A stretch of 12,103 nt of DNA, taken from Caulobacteraceae bacterium (GTDB lineage Bacteria > Pseudomonadota > Alphaproteobacteria > Caulobacterales > Caulobacteraceae). The notes beneath the pieces are model-generated. The model was not told where the DNA came from and ran no database searches. It was given only the letters and a program-made list of their open reading frames with translations. A program made the translations under genes and the position numbers. How positions within the stretch are numbered: position 1 is the stretch's first letter; each line of letters starts with the position of its first letter. Positions 1-6,112 of this stretch are shown in pieces. Location: the NCBI GenBank assembly GCA_947479185.1, contig CANJYY010000045.1, positions 1-12,103 on the forward strand, in the 5' to 3' direction.

Positions 1-159
1 CGGGGCCTGTTCCTGCGGCCGCTGTACTTCGGGCTGATCAAGGACAAGGCCTGGGGCCTGCCGCTGGCGCGGGGATACTTCGAGGCGTCGAAGGGCGGCT
101 ATCACCCGTCGCTGGCGGCCGGAATCGAGAAGGCGCTGAAGGACGCGGAGGGGAAGTAG
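1..159 (+). CDS. 3' end of an unrecognised protein-coding gene (5' end outside window)
   Basis: Frame 1 is open from the first base to a TAG at 157-159 and gives the last 52 residues of a protein. The tail is Gly/Leu-rich near its start (RGLFLRPLYFGLIKDKAWG) and ends in a charged Ala/Lys/Glu helix. Codon use is strongly GC-rich at third positions, like the real genes here. I do not recognise the family from this fragment and assign no function. It is convergent with the coiled-coil gene on the minus strand, with 27 bases between the two stops. A GANTC site (GAATC, 122-126) falls inside it. Confidence 0.7.
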   Translation, partial: RGLFLRPLYFGLIKDKAWGLPLARGYFEASKGGYHPSLAAGIEKALKDAEGK

Positions 160-186
160 GAGCGACCGGCCGAGCCCGCCCGGTTG

Positions 187-714
187 TCAGCCGAACACCT
201 TCATCAGACCGTTCAGGATCGTCACCAGCGCGCCGATACCCCCCATCAGCAGCCAGCCCTGCTGGCGGATCGTTTCGTTGAGCGCCGCGCGGGTGTTGAC
301 AATCTCCAGCCTGACCTGGGCGATATCATCCTTCGTCGCCATGTCCCTGCGAACGGCTTCCAGGTCGACGTCCACGATCAGCCGGAGCGCTTCCTGGTTT
401 GATGTCGTGGTCAGCCGAAGCGTTTCCATGTCGGCCTTGATAGATTGTCGGAACGCGTCGAAGTCGGCCCTGGTGGCAAGCCGATGCGCGTCCATTTCGG
501 CCTTCGTCCCCAGCCGAAGCGCCTCCATATCACCGCGCAGCGACGATCCCAGCGCTTCAAGATCCGCCCTTGTCGCCAAGTGAGTGATATCCGGCATCGT
601 CGCGGCGTGCTGGAAGACCGACACCACCGCCTCGGCCACGCCTTCCGCCATCCCCGCGTCGCGGAGTTGCCTGGAGGCGCTGAGGGTGTCGAAGACGAAC
701 GGCGTCATGGCCAC
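187..714 (-). CDS. DUF1640 (CCDC90-like) coiled-coil protein with a C-terminal membrane anchor
   Basis: This 175-residue protein resembles bacterial members of the DUF1640 family, the group that also contains the mitochondrial CCDC90/MCUR1 proteins; the bacterial members have no settled function. The N-terminus (FVFDTLSASRQLRDAGMAEG, about residues 6-25) fits the family's conserved head. Residues 49-125 are seven ungapped 11-residue repeats of the type [RK]-A-D-M-E-A-L-R-L-x-T, expected to form a long helical rod. A hydrophobic stretch at about residues 153-172 (WLLMGGIGALVTILNGL) is a probable single membrane helix. The start at 714 is followed by a second ATG two codons on, so the exact start is uncertain by two residues. 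It lies 59 bases past the DUF2164 stop on the same strand and could be read through from the arg operon or have its own promoter. The family call is from memory. Confidence 0.85.
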   Translation of the reverse strand: MAMTPFVFDTLSASRQLRDAGMAEGVAEAVVSVFQHAATMPDITHLATRADLEALGSSLRGDMEALRLGTKAEMDAHRLATRADFDAFRQSIKADMETLRLTTTSNQEALRLIVDVDLEAVRRDMATKDDIAQVRLEIVNTRAALNETIRQQGWLLMGGIGALVTILNGLMKVFG

Positions 715-773
715 AACCTGACCGATTGTTCACGCTTTGTCTATATCCTGACGTTCACGGGATCGGGAGCGCT

Positions 774-1019
774 TCAGTCCCGCGGCAGCGGCCGTTCCAG
801 CTCTTCGAGCGCTTCGGTCAGGACGTCCATGCGCTTGGCCAGGGCCGTGGCCGCGTCGCGGAGGCCGTGGTTGTAGAAGCGGGGCCCCAGACGCTCGGCC
901 ATGAAGTCGAGCAGCAGCTCGGCGTCGAGGCCGCCGACCTCGAGATCCAGTTCGTCCTTCAGATAGGCGCGAAGCGAACGCGCCGCCGCAAGACGGTCGT
1001 CTTTCTCCAGGGCGGCCAA
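774..1019 (-). CDS. DUF2164 family protein
   Basis: This 81-residue acidic helical protein matches the DUF2164 pattern: a charged head ([20 protein letters not shown]), then [20 protein letters not shown], then a helix with spaced Leu. The family's function is unknown. The start is most likely the TTG at 1017-1019, only 4 bases after the argF TAA, so translation is probably coupled to argF. No good ribosome binding site precedes it: a GGAAAG lies 15 bases away inside argF, and there is no ATG or GTG in frame nearby. It is the third gene of the argD-argF transcription unit. The family fit is good; the start is less sure. Confidence 0.85.
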   Translation of the reverse strand: MAALEKDDRLAAARSLRAYLKDELDLEVGGLDAELLLDFMAERLGPRFYNHGLRDAATALAKRMDVLTEALEELERPLPRD

Positions 1020-1023
1020 GGCC

Positions 1024-1962
1024 TTAGCCGATCTTTCCGAAGCACCAGGCGAGGATCGACTTCTGGGCGTGGATGCGGTTCTCCGCCTCGTCCCAGACCA
1101 GCGATTGCGGGCCGTCGATGACGCCGTCGCTGACTTCCTCGCCGCGGTGGGCCGGCAGGCAGTGCAGGAACACCGCGCGGCTGTCGGCCAGGGCCATCAG
1201 GTCTTCGTCGACCTGGTAGGGCTCGAAGGCGTCCAGTCGCTCCTCGCCGTCGACGTCGCCCATCGACACCCAGGTGTCGGTGACCACGCAGTCGGCGCCG
1301 CGCACCGCCTCGCGGGGGTCCTCGGTCATTTCCACCTGGCCCTGCTGCTCGGCCGCGCGGGCCAGGTCGTAGAGGTCCGGATGATAGGCCGCCGGGCAGG
1401 CGATGTTCAGCTTGAAGCCGAGCTTGGGCGCGGCGTGGATGAAGCTGGAGCAGACGTTGTTGCCGTCGCCGACCCAGGCGATGGTCTTGCCGGTGATCGG
1501 CCCGCGATGCTCCTCGAAGGTCAGGATGTCGGCGAGGATCTGACAGGGGTGGCTCTTGTCGGTCAGGCCGTTGATCACCGGGATGGTGGCGTTCTGGGCG
1601 AACAGCTCGACGTCCTCGTGATGGTTGGCGCGGATCATCACCGCGTCGACCATGCGCGACAGGACCCTGGCCGTGTCCTCAATCGTCTCGCCGCGGCCGA
1701 GCTGCATGTCGGCCGAGGTCGAGATGATGCCCGAGCCGCCGAGCTGGCGGATGGCGGCGTCGAAGCTGAAGCGGGTGCGGGTCGAGTTTTTCTCGAAGAT
1801 CATCGCCAGCGTGCGTTCGGCGCCCGGCGCGTCGGCGTCGACGCGGGCCTGTGGCCAGCCCTTGCGCGCGGCCTTGCGGGCGCGGGCGTCGTCGAGGATG
1901 GCCCGCAGGTCGTGGGCCTCGAGCTTCCAGATATCGATGAAGTGGCGGGGTGGCGTGGACAT
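1024..1962 (-). CDS. argF: Ornithine carbamoyltransferase
   Basis: Catalyses carbamoyl phosphate + ornithine to citrulline + phosphate in arginine biosynthesis, in the cytoplasm; the family works as a trimer. The 312 residues are the normal length. The carbamoyl-phosphate loop STRTR is at 60-64, HPCQ at 138-141, the ornithine-side DTWVSMG at 229-235 and the catalytic HCLP at 267-270, in the expected order and spacing. The N-terminal domain covers about 1-145 and the ornithine-binding domain about 150-305. The ATG at 1960-1962 gives a normal N-terminus ([20 protein letters not shown]). It lies downstream of argD with 131 bases between them that contain two hairpin repeats, and the DUF2164 gene follows by 4 bases. 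No key residue is missing. Confidence 0.97.
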   Translation of the reverse strand: MSTPPRHFIDIWKLEAHDLRAILDDARARKAARKGWPQARVDADAPGAERTLAMIFEKNSTRTRFSFDAAIRQLGGSGIISTSADMQLGRGETIEDTARVLSRMVDAVMIRANHHEDVELFAQNATIPVINGLTDKSHPCQILADILTFEEHRGPITGKTIAWVGDGNNVCSSFIHAAPKLGFKLNIACPAAYHPDLYDLARAAEQQGQVEMTEDPREAVRGADCVVTDTWVSMGDVDGEERLDAFEPYQVDEDLMALADSRAVFLHCLPAHRGEEVSDGVIDGPQSLVWDEAENRIHAQKSILAWCFGKIG

Positions 1963-1973
1963 CTGATCCCCCG

Positions 1974-2032
1974 ATCATCCCGGCGACCCGAAGGGCGGTG
2001 CGGAGCACCAACGCCGGGACCCAGGTTTGTTT
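1974..2032. repeat. Variant single copy of the GACCCAGG hairpin repeat
   Basis: A 7-bp stem CCCGGCG (1979-1985) / CGCCGGG (2012-2018) encloses 26 bases that hold their own hairpin, GGTGC-GGA-GCACC. It is followed by GACCCAGG-TTTG-TTTTGAAA, close to the same portion of the twin elements at 8043 and 9885. The second half of the twin is absent, so this looks like a diverged single unit. It starts 11 bases upstream of the argF start codon. Confidence 0.6.
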
Positions 2033-2048
2033 TGAAAGTGCGATGGGA

Positions 2049-2088
2049 GGACAGGTTAAGCAGTCCCAAGGGACAGCTTAACCTGTCC
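2049..2088. repeat. 40-bp GGACAGG palindrome between argD and argF
   Basis: Arms of 19 bases (2049-2067 and 2070-2088) pair with one mismatch around a 2-base centre. The outer part is GGACAGGTTAAGC / GCTTAACCTGTCC and the inner part GTCCC / GGGAC. It starts 5 bases past the argD stop on the argD strand. It belongs to the same GGGACAG hairpin family as copies at 3838, 4338 and 11645. It could stabilise the argD 3' end or reduce read-through into argF; there is no U-run, so it is not a standard intrinsic terminator. Confidence 0.8.
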
Positions 2089-2093
2089 CCGGT

Positions 2094-3314
2094 TCAGGCG
2101 GCTGCCGCTTTCGCGCGGGCGGTTTCGCAGGTCTGCTCGAGCTTCTCGACGGCCTCGCGGGCTTCCTCGACCGTCAGGTTCAGCGGCGGCAGCAGGCGCA
2201 CGCAGTTGTCGCCGCCACCGGCCACCAGAAGCTTGTGCTCGCGGGCCATGGCCATGAAGTCGCGGTTCACCGGCACGAGCTTCAGGCCGATCAGGAAACC
2301 CTTGCCGCGCACATCGAGGATGATGTCCGGGTAGCGGTCCTTGAGACCGGTCAGCTGCTGGTTGAAGTAGCCGGCCACGTCGCGGACGTTCTCGAGCGTC
2401 TGCGGCTTGCTGATCTCGTCGAAGGCGGCGAGGCCCACGGCCATGGCCAGCGGGTTGCCGCCGAAGGTCGAGCCGTGAACGCCGACGGTCATGCCCTTGG
2501 CCGCCTCGGCCGAGACCAGGCAGGCGCCGACCGGGAAGCCGCCGCCGAGCGCCTTGGCCACGGCCATGATGTCCGGCGCCGCGTCTTCGGCCCATTCGTG
2601 GGCGAACAGCTTGCCGGTGCGGCCCATGCCCGACTGGACCTCATCGTAGATCAGCAGCACGCCGTGCTCGCGGCTGAGGGCGCGCAGGCCGGTCAGGCAC
2701 TGTTCGGGCAGGGCGCGGGCGCCGCCCTCCCCCTGCACCGGCTCGATGATGATCGCCGCCGTGGTCGGGTTGGCGATGGCCGCCTTGATCGCGTCGTGGT
2801 CGCCCCACTTCAGCTGGCTGTAGTTCGGCAGGCGCGGGCCGAAGCCCTCGACATAGCCCGGGTTGCCGGCGGCGTTGATCGCCGCGTAGCTGCGGCCGTG
2901 GAACGAGCCGTCGAAGCCGTAGATCTCGACGCGCTCGGGCTGGCCATTGGCGCTGTGATACTTGCGCGCCGTCTTCAGGGCGCACTCGATCGCCTCGGTG
3001 CCCGAGTTGGTGAAGAACACCACGTCGGCGAAGGTCGCGTCGGTCAGCCGGGTGGCCAGGGCCTCCTGGCCCGGGATGCGGAAGATGTTCGACACATGCC
3101 AGAGCTTGTCGGCCTGCTCTTTCAGCACTTCGACGAGGCGCGGATGGCAGTGGCCCAGGCCATTGGTGGCGATGCCCGCGACGCAGTCGAGATACTCGAC
3201 GCCATCAACGTCCCACAGGCGCGCGCCGAGGCCTCGGTCAACCGCCAGCGGGGCGCGATTGTACACGCCCATGATGTGGTCGGGGGTCGCGGTCGGAGCG
3301 GTCGGGGTGGTCAA
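2094..3314 (-). CDS. argD: Acetylornithine aminotransferase
   Basis: A PLP enzyme that transfers an amino group from glutamate to N-acetylglutamate semialdehyde, giving N-acetylornithine; in many bacteria it also serves in lysine synthesis. I start it at the TTG at 3312-3314 because a strong GGGAGG site ends 5 bases before it and the protein then begins [20 protein letters not shown], as homologs do. This gives 406 residues, the family length; a start at 3437 would add 41 unlike residues. Visible sites are NSGTEA at 103-108 (cofactor phosphate), the PLP-ring Asp of YDEVQ at 224 and the Schiff-base Lys in AKALGGG at 255. It is the first gene of the argD-argF-DUF2164 unit. Confidence 0.96.
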   Translation of the reverse strand: MTTPTAPTATPDHIMGVYNRAPLAVDRGLGARLWDVDGVEYLDCVAGIATNGLGHCHPRLVEVLKEQADKLWHVSNIFRIPGQEALATRLTDATFADVVFFTNSGTEAIECALKTARKYHSANGQPERVEIYGFDGSFHGRSYAAINAAGNPGYVEGFGPRLPNYSQLKWGDHDAIKAAIANPTTAAIIIEPVQGEGGARALPEQCLTGLRALSREHGVLLIYDEVQSGMGRTGKLFAHEWAEDAAPDIMAVAKALGGGFPVGACLVSAEAAKGMTVGVHGSTFGGNPLAMAVGLAAFDEISKPQTLENVRDVAGYFNQQLTGLKDRYPDIILDVRGKGFLIGLKLVPVNRDFMAMAREHKLLVAGGGDNCVRLLPPLNLTVEEAREAVEKLEQTCETARAKAAAA

Positions 3315-3318
3315 GGTC

Positions 3319-3326
3319 GCCTCCCA
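3319..3326 (-). promoter_or_regulatory. Strong ribosome binding site that sets the argD TTG start
   Basis: GGGAGG on the minus strand (complement of 3320-3325) is followed by 5 bases and then TTG at 3314. No comparable site precedes the ATG at 3437. Confidence 0.8.
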
Positions 3327-3434
3327 AAAGAGAAGACGTCCCCGGGCGGTCTGCACGGGGACGGGAAGCTTAAGGCTTCTCACCGGGGACGGGTGGAATG
3401 TCAAGAAATCGGGGTTGGCGGCGGGCGGGTGTGG

Positions 3435-3462
3435 CAATCCTCTCCCGCGCGGGAGAGGATTG
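3435..3462. repeat. 28-bp perfect palindrome
   Basis: Two 14-base arms (CAATCCTCTCCCGC and its exact complement) meet with no loop. The core CCTCTCCC/GGGAGAGG recurs at 4382-4401, so this is a member of a second hairpin family. It lies 121 bases upstream of the argD start and 92 bases upstream of the small gene at 3554. The 239-base gap 3315-3553 otherwise contains only GC-rich inverted segments near argD. Confidence 0.8.
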
Positions 3463-3553
3463 AGCGAGCCGCAACCGGCGGGAGGGGATAGCCGCCCCTT
3501 GCCCGTCGAGGCTCCGGGTCTAGACTTCCCTCAACGACAAGGAATGGAAGCTC

Positions 3554-3829
3554 ATGAGTGACGCCGTCGGGCCGGGCGATCTGGTGTTGTGCGTCAACGC
3601 CGCGCCGAACCATGTGACCGGCCAGGCCGTGCCGCTTGTCGCCGGAGAGACTTACCGGGTCTGGACGGTGATGGACTTCGCCTGCCCGTGCGGGCGGTCC
3701 GACGCCCTGCTCGACATCGGCATCGACTTCGCCTGGTGCCAGTCGCGGTTCCGCCTGCTGCCCAAGCCGAAGGCGCAGAGCAGGCCGGTGAAGGTGTCGG
3801 CGCCGAAGGAGAAGGAAACGGTGCGGTGA
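3554..3829 (+). CDS. Small protein of unknown function, Cys-containing
   Basis: This 91-residue protein is not one I recognise. The N-terminal 70 residues look like a small beta-rich domain: GDLVLCVNAAP, then PLVAGETYRVWTVMDF, then DIGIDFAWCQSRFRLLP. Four Cys (13, 44, 46, 62), including a CPC pair, could bind a metal or stay reduced. The last 20 residues are a basic, Lys/Pro-rich tail. There is no signal peptide or membrane segment. An AAGGA/GGAAG purine stretch lies 3-12 bases before the ATG. The TGA is the outer edge of a hairpin repeat at 3827-3870. Its GC-rich third positions match the other genes, which supports it being real. Confidence 0.75.
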   Translation: MSDAVGPGDLVLCVNAAPNHVTGQAVPLVAGETYRVWTVMDFACPCGRSDALLDIGIDFAWCQSRFRLLPKPKAQSRPVKVSAPKEKETVR

Positions 3830-3870
3830 ACAGGATCGGGACAGATACTAAAGGTGTCTGTCCCTGTTCA
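3827..3870. repeat. GGGACAG hairpin overlapping the stop of the small gene
   Basis: The inner stem GGGACAGATAC (3838-3848) pairs with GTGTCTGTCCC (3854-3864) with one G-T position around a 5-base loop. The outer arms TGAACA (3827-3832) and TGTTCA (3865-3870) also pair, and the first contains the TGA stop of the 91-residue gene. It may fix the 3' end of that mRNA. No U-run follows. Confidence 0.75.
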
Positions 3871-3897
3871 GGCGTGGCGCGCGGAGAACAACGCGCA

Positions 3898-3903
3898 TAG
3901 GCT
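3898..3903 (+). promoter_or_regulatory. Candidate -10 element (TAGGCT) for the gene at 3910, leaderless geometry
   Basis: The first T lies exactly 12 nt before the ATG, so transcription would start at or next to the A of the start codon. No Shine-Dalgarno sequence precedes the ATG. The -35 region is poor. The same geometry is seen before four other genes here. Confidence 0.4.
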
Positions 3904-3909
3904 GCATCC

Positions 3910-4302
3910 ATGAAGATGATCCGTCATTCGCTGTTGGCTCTCTTCGCGCTGCTCGGACTGGGCGTCCGCCCCGGGACCGCCGCTGAAGACAGCGGCCGCG
4001 TCGCCTACCGCTGCGACGAGGTGGTCGTCATCGGGCGGGTGCGGACGATCCAGTCCACGGACGTGACCGGCCCGGGCGACCTGCCCGGCAGCAGCCGATA
4101 CGACATGAGGGTGAGCATCAAACGCGTCCTGCGCGGCAAGGAGGCGCGGCGCCTCGTCCCGGCGCACGGCGTCTCGCATGGTCAGATGCGGGAGGATGTG
4201 GATTTCTGGCTCGTGCTCACGCCGGCCCCCCAGGGCGGCTACGTCATCCGCACGGGAAACCTGGCCGGCGGGCGCTTCAGGCTCGCGCCGAGGTGTGGCT
4301 GA
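3910..4302 (+). CDS. Exported protein of unknown function
   Basis: The 130-residue precursor starts with a signal peptide: a basic MKMIRH, a hydrophobic core LLALFALLGLGV, and a likely cleavage after PGTAA near residue 25. The mature part has a beta-rich look (YRCDEVVVIGRVRTIQST, then YDMRVSIKRVLRGKEARRLV, then DFWLVLTPAPQGGYVIRTGN). Two Cys, at 35 and at 129 in the extreme C-terminus, could form a disulfide joining the ends. I do not recognise the family. The start at 3910 is favoured by a -10-like TAGGCT 12 nt before it; a second ATG lies two codons on. Three repeats follow within 100 bases and separate it from the convergent ABC permease. Confidence 0.8.
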   Translation: MKMIRHSLLALFALLGLGVRPGTAAEDSGRVAYRCDEVVVIGRVRTIQSTDVTGPGDLPGSSRYDMRVSIKRVLRGKEARRLVPAHGVSHGQMREDVDFWLVLTPAPQGGYVIRTGNLAGGRFRLAPRCG

Positions 4303-4319
4303 GGTTAGGAGCGGGCTGG

Positions 4320-4341
4320 AATTTCAGGGGAATTTCAGGGG
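4320..4341 (+). repeat. 11-bp perfect tandem duplication
   Basis: AATTTCAGGGG occurs twice in direct succession (4320-4330 and 4331-4341). The second copy runs into the hairpin at 4338. It lies in the 103-base gap between the exported protein and the ABC permease. Confidence 0.8.
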
Positions 4342-4359
4342 ACAGGTTATCCTGTCCCC
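4338..4359. repeat. GGGGACAGG hairpin
   Basis: Perfect 9-bp stem GGGGACAGG / CCTGTCCCC with the 4-base loop TTAT. It is a member of the GGGACAG family and sits between the convergent genes ending at 4302 and 4406. Confidence 0.8.
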
Positions 4360-4381
4360 GAAAGCCCGAAAGCCGGGTCCC

Positions 4382-4401
4382 CCTCTCCCTCACGGGAGAG
4401 G
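4382..4401. repeat. CCTCTCCC/GGGAGAGG hairpin
   Basis: Perfect 8-bp stem with a TCAC loop, 4 bases past the stop of the ABC permease gene on the minus strand. It shares its core with the palindrome at 3435-3462. It may act at the 3' end of the permease mRNA, but there is no T-tract. Confidence 0.7.
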
Positions 4402-4405
4402 AAGA

Positions 4406-5227
4406 TCAGGTCTTCAGCCGCCAGCCCGTCACGAACACCCGCCAGCACCAGGCGAACAGCGCCGCCACCAGCACCGCGGTCAGCGCCACGCCCACCCGCA
4501 GGTCGCCGTCGGCTTCGCCGATGAAGCCATAGCGGAAGCCGTCGATCAGGTAGAAGAACGGGTTGTAGTGGCTCAGCGAGCGGAACGGCTCGGGCAGGCG
4601 GTCGACGAGATAGAAGGTGCCCGACAGGAAGGTCATCGGCATGATCAGGAAGTTGGTGATCGCCGCCAGGTGGTCGAACTTCTCGGCCCACAGGCCGGTG
4701 GCGATGCCGACCAGGCCCAGCATCAGCGCGGCGCCGACCGCGAAATAGATCACCGCCCAGGGATGGGCGACGTGCAGGCCGGTGAACGGCAGCAGCGAGA
4801 TGGTGACGGCCGTCACGATGCCGACCACCACGCCGCGCGTCGCCGCGCCGAGCATGAAGGCAAGCACCTGTTCCAGGGAGGACAGCGGCGGGGTGAGGAA
4901 GTCCGAGGTCAGCCCCATCATCTTGGCCTGCAGCAGGCTGGAGGAGGAGTTGGCGAAGGCGTTGTTGACGATGGCCATCATGATCAGGCCCGGCGCGATG
5001 AATTCCGCGAACGGCACGCCATGGATCGGCGGCGAGGCGCCGCGCACGGCCACCACGAAGACCATCATATAGAGCAGGGTCGTGACCACCGGGGCGGCGA
5101 CCGTCTGCATGCCCACCTTCCAGAAGCGGCGGACCTCCTTGAGGTAGAGGGTGCTGAACCCGGTCCAGTTGAAGCCCGCATAGTCGCGCGGCTGCGGCGG
5201 AAGGACGCTTTCGGCCATGTCTTTCAT
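4406..5227 (-). CDS. ABC-2 type transporter permease (YadH/DrrB-like)
   Basis: The 273-residue inner-membrane permease is expected to pair with a separate ATPase to export a substrate, unknown here. About six hydrophobic helices are visible, near 43-62, 78-95, 120-146, 157-181, 188-207 and 244-262. The amphipathic N-terminus TLYLKEVRRFWKV (27-39) and the late motifs FLSGTFYLVDRLPEP (200-214) and YNPFFYLIDGFRYGF (221-235) are hallmarks of ABC-2 permeases of the YadH group. No ATPase gene adjoins it; both neighbours are on the other strand. AGGGG lies 3 bases before the ATG at 5227; a second ATG at 5218 is also possible. The family is sure, the substrate is not. Confidence 0.93.
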   Translation of the reverse strand: MKDMAESVLPPQPRDYAGFNWTGFSTLYLKEVRRFWKVGMQTVAAPVVTTLLYMMVFVVAVRGASPPIHGVPFAEFIAPGLIMMAIVNNAFANSSSSLLQAKMMGLTSDFLTPPLSSLEQVLAFMLGAATRGVVVGIVTAVTISLLPFTGLHVAHPWAVIYFAVGAALMLGLVGIATGLWAEKFDHLAAITNFLIMPMTFLSGTFYLVDRLPEPFRSLSHYNPFFYLIDGFRYGFIGEADGDLRVGVALTAVLVAALFAWCWRVFVTGWRLKT

Positions 5228-5275
5228 GCGCCCCTAGGTGCGCCCGGCGGGGCGGAAGCGCAAGACGCCGCTCGT

Positions 5276-5425
5276 CCTCCCTCCCCTTCATGGGGAGGGA
5301 CAGACAGGGCGAAAGCCCTGTCAGGGTGGGGCCGCGGGTGACGGACGCGGCGCCGGCGAAGTGGCGTCACGATCCCCCACCCGGCCGGGCTTCGCCCGTC
5401 CACCCTCCCCACGAGGGGGAGGGAG
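5276..5425. repeat. Composite hairpin repeat, two opposed units
   Basis: The left unit has CCCTCCCC (5279-5286) / GGGGAGGG (5292-5299), then ACAGGGC-GAAA-GCCCTGT (5304-5321). The right unit is its rough mirror, with a GGGC-TTC-GCCC hairpin near 5387-5397 and CCCTCCCC (5403-5410) facing GGGGAGGG (5416-5423). The whole is about 150 bp and resembles paired REP units, two hairpin units in opposite orientation around a spacer. Similar CTCCCTCCCC units are common between genes in related genomes. Confidence 0.7.
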
Positions 5426-5433
5426 ACGAGGCC

Positions 5434-5438
5434 GATTC
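5434..5438. promoter_or_regulatory. CcrM methylation site (GATTC) upstream of gcrA
   Basis: GATTC fits GANTC, the CcrM target in Caulobacterales. It lies 164 bases before the gcrA start. GANTC is rare in this window; most other copies fall inside genes. A role in gcrA control is inferred from the known link between CcrM, CtrA, DnaA and gcrA expression. Confidence 0.5.
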
Positions 5439-5483
5439 AACATCTGGTTCCTGTGGACAGCTGGATGGCGCCTATTGTGTCGG

Positions 5484-5498
5484 TTAACAGAAGGTTTA
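5484..5498 (+). promoter_or_regulatory. Near-consensus CtrA binding site upstream of gcrA
   Basis: TTAA-CAGAAGG-TTTA matches the CtrA consensus TTAA-N7-TTAA at seven of eight fixed positions, with correct 7-base spacing. It is followed by ACGATATGTTG, which could supply a -10 element, so CtrA binding here would cover the promoter. CtrA repression of gcrA is established in Caulobacter crescentus. The actual promoter is not certain. Confidence 0.55.
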
Positions 5499-5564
5499 CG
5501 ATATGTTGTAGAGCAGGCGTCCGAGGGGCGTCTCAAACACAATATGTAGGGTCAGACAGCGCGG

Positions 5565-5585
5565 GGGCGTTTGTCGCCCTTCTTT
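5565..5585 (+). terminator. Terminator-like hairpin in the gcrA leader
   Basis: GGGCG-TTTGT-CGCCC is followed directly by TTCTTT and ends 16 bases before the gcrA ATG. A 5-bp stem with a mixed T-run is weak, so this could be an attenuator, a translation-control hairpin or chance. Confidence 0.35.
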
Positions 5586-5601
5586 AGCAGAGGGTTGGAT
5601 C

Positions 5602-6108
5602 ATGGGCTGGACCGACGATCGCGTTGCGACGCTGAAGAAGCTCTGGCTCGACGGCCTGTCGGCCAGCCAGATCGCCAAGCAACTGGGCGGGGTCACCCGC
5701 AACGCCGTCATCGGCAAGGTGCACCGCTTGGGCCTTTCGGGCCGGGCCGCGCCGTCGCAGCCGGCCCGTCCGGTGTTCAAGGCTCCGCGCCCCGCCCGTC
5801 CGGTGGCGACCGTCCCGGCCGCCCCGCGCCGCGTGGTCACCGAAGAAGTCCGCACGGCCCCCATGCCCGTGCCCGTGCACCGTCTGGAAGAGCCCGGCAG
5901 CGCCACCGTGCTGACGCTCGGCGCCCACATGTGCAAGTGGCCGATCGGCGATCCGTCCAGCGACGGCTTCACCTTCTGCGGCCGCCGCAACGGCGAGATC
6001 GGCCCCTACTGCCGTGAACACGCCCAGGTCGCCTACCAGCAGCCGCAGTCCGGCAAGAAGAAGACCGGCCCGACGGAGCTGGCCCGGTCGCTGCGCCGCT
6101 ACATCTAG
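5602..6108 (+). CDS. gcrA: GcrA cell-cycle transcriptional regulator
   Basis: GcrA is a DNA-binding cofactor of RNA polymerase sigma70 that activates cell-cycle genes, mainly at promoters carrying CcrM-methylated GANTC sites. The 168 residues are the family length. The N-terminal helix-turn-helix (WTDDRVATLKKLWLDGLSAS, then NAVIGKVHRLGLSGR, residues 3-48) binds DNA. A Pro/Ala/Arg-rich linker covers about 49-105. The C-terminal sigma-interacting domain (107-145) has CKWPIGDP, FCGRR, YCREH and AYQQP, with Cys 111, 126, 137 and His 140. The end LARSLRRYI is also typical. AGAGGG lies 7 bases before the ATG. CtrA-like and GANTC sites lie upstream. Its stop is 4 bases from that of the convergent exported protein. 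Confidence 0.97.
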   Translation: MGWTDDRVATLKKLWLDGLSASQIAKQLGGVTRNAVIGKVHRLGLSGRAAPSQPARPVFKAPRPARPVATVPAAPRRVVTEEVRTAPMPVPVHRLEEPGSATVLTLGAHMCKWPIGDPSSDGFTFCGRRNGEIGPYCREHAQVAYQQPQSGKKKTGPTELARSLRRYI

Positions 6109-6112
6109 ATCG

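Larger units (their letters stand above)
5228..5601. other. 374-base gene-free gap: composite repeat plus gcrA control region
   Basis: The left part is a GC-rich composite hairpin repeat (5276-5425). The right part (5426-5601) is less GC-rich and looks regulatory: a GANTC site, a CtrA-like site, AT-rich steps around 5499-5515 and 5540-5547, and a hairpin with a T-rich tail before the gcrA start. It also holds the divergent promoter of the ABC permease. No convincing gene is seen; short open frames here are GC-biased noise across the repeat. Confidence 0.7.

Noticed and set aside
1069..2334. 421-codon open frame on the plus strand
   Set aside because: It lies antisense to argF and crosses into argD. 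The product is a low-complexity Val/Ala/Gly/Arg string, as expected from the reverse strand of GC-rich coding DNA.
3399..3404. TTGACA on the minus strand as -35 of the argD promoter
   Set aside because: The hexamer is perfect, but the bases 17 downstream read GAGAAG and no -10 element is found at 15-19 spacing. I did not list it as a promoter.
2235..3491. 418-codon open frame on the plus strand
   Set aside because: It is antisense to argD, with no recognisable domain and low-complexity composition.
3868..4179. 103-codon minus-strand frame opposite the exported protein gene
   Set aside because: It is low-complexity and has no ribosome binding site; the plus-strand gene has a signal peptide and better codon use.
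4178..5341. 387-codon open frame on the plus strand
   Set aside because: It is antisense to the ABC permease and runs through repeats; its product is rich in Arg, Gly, His and Gln without a domain.
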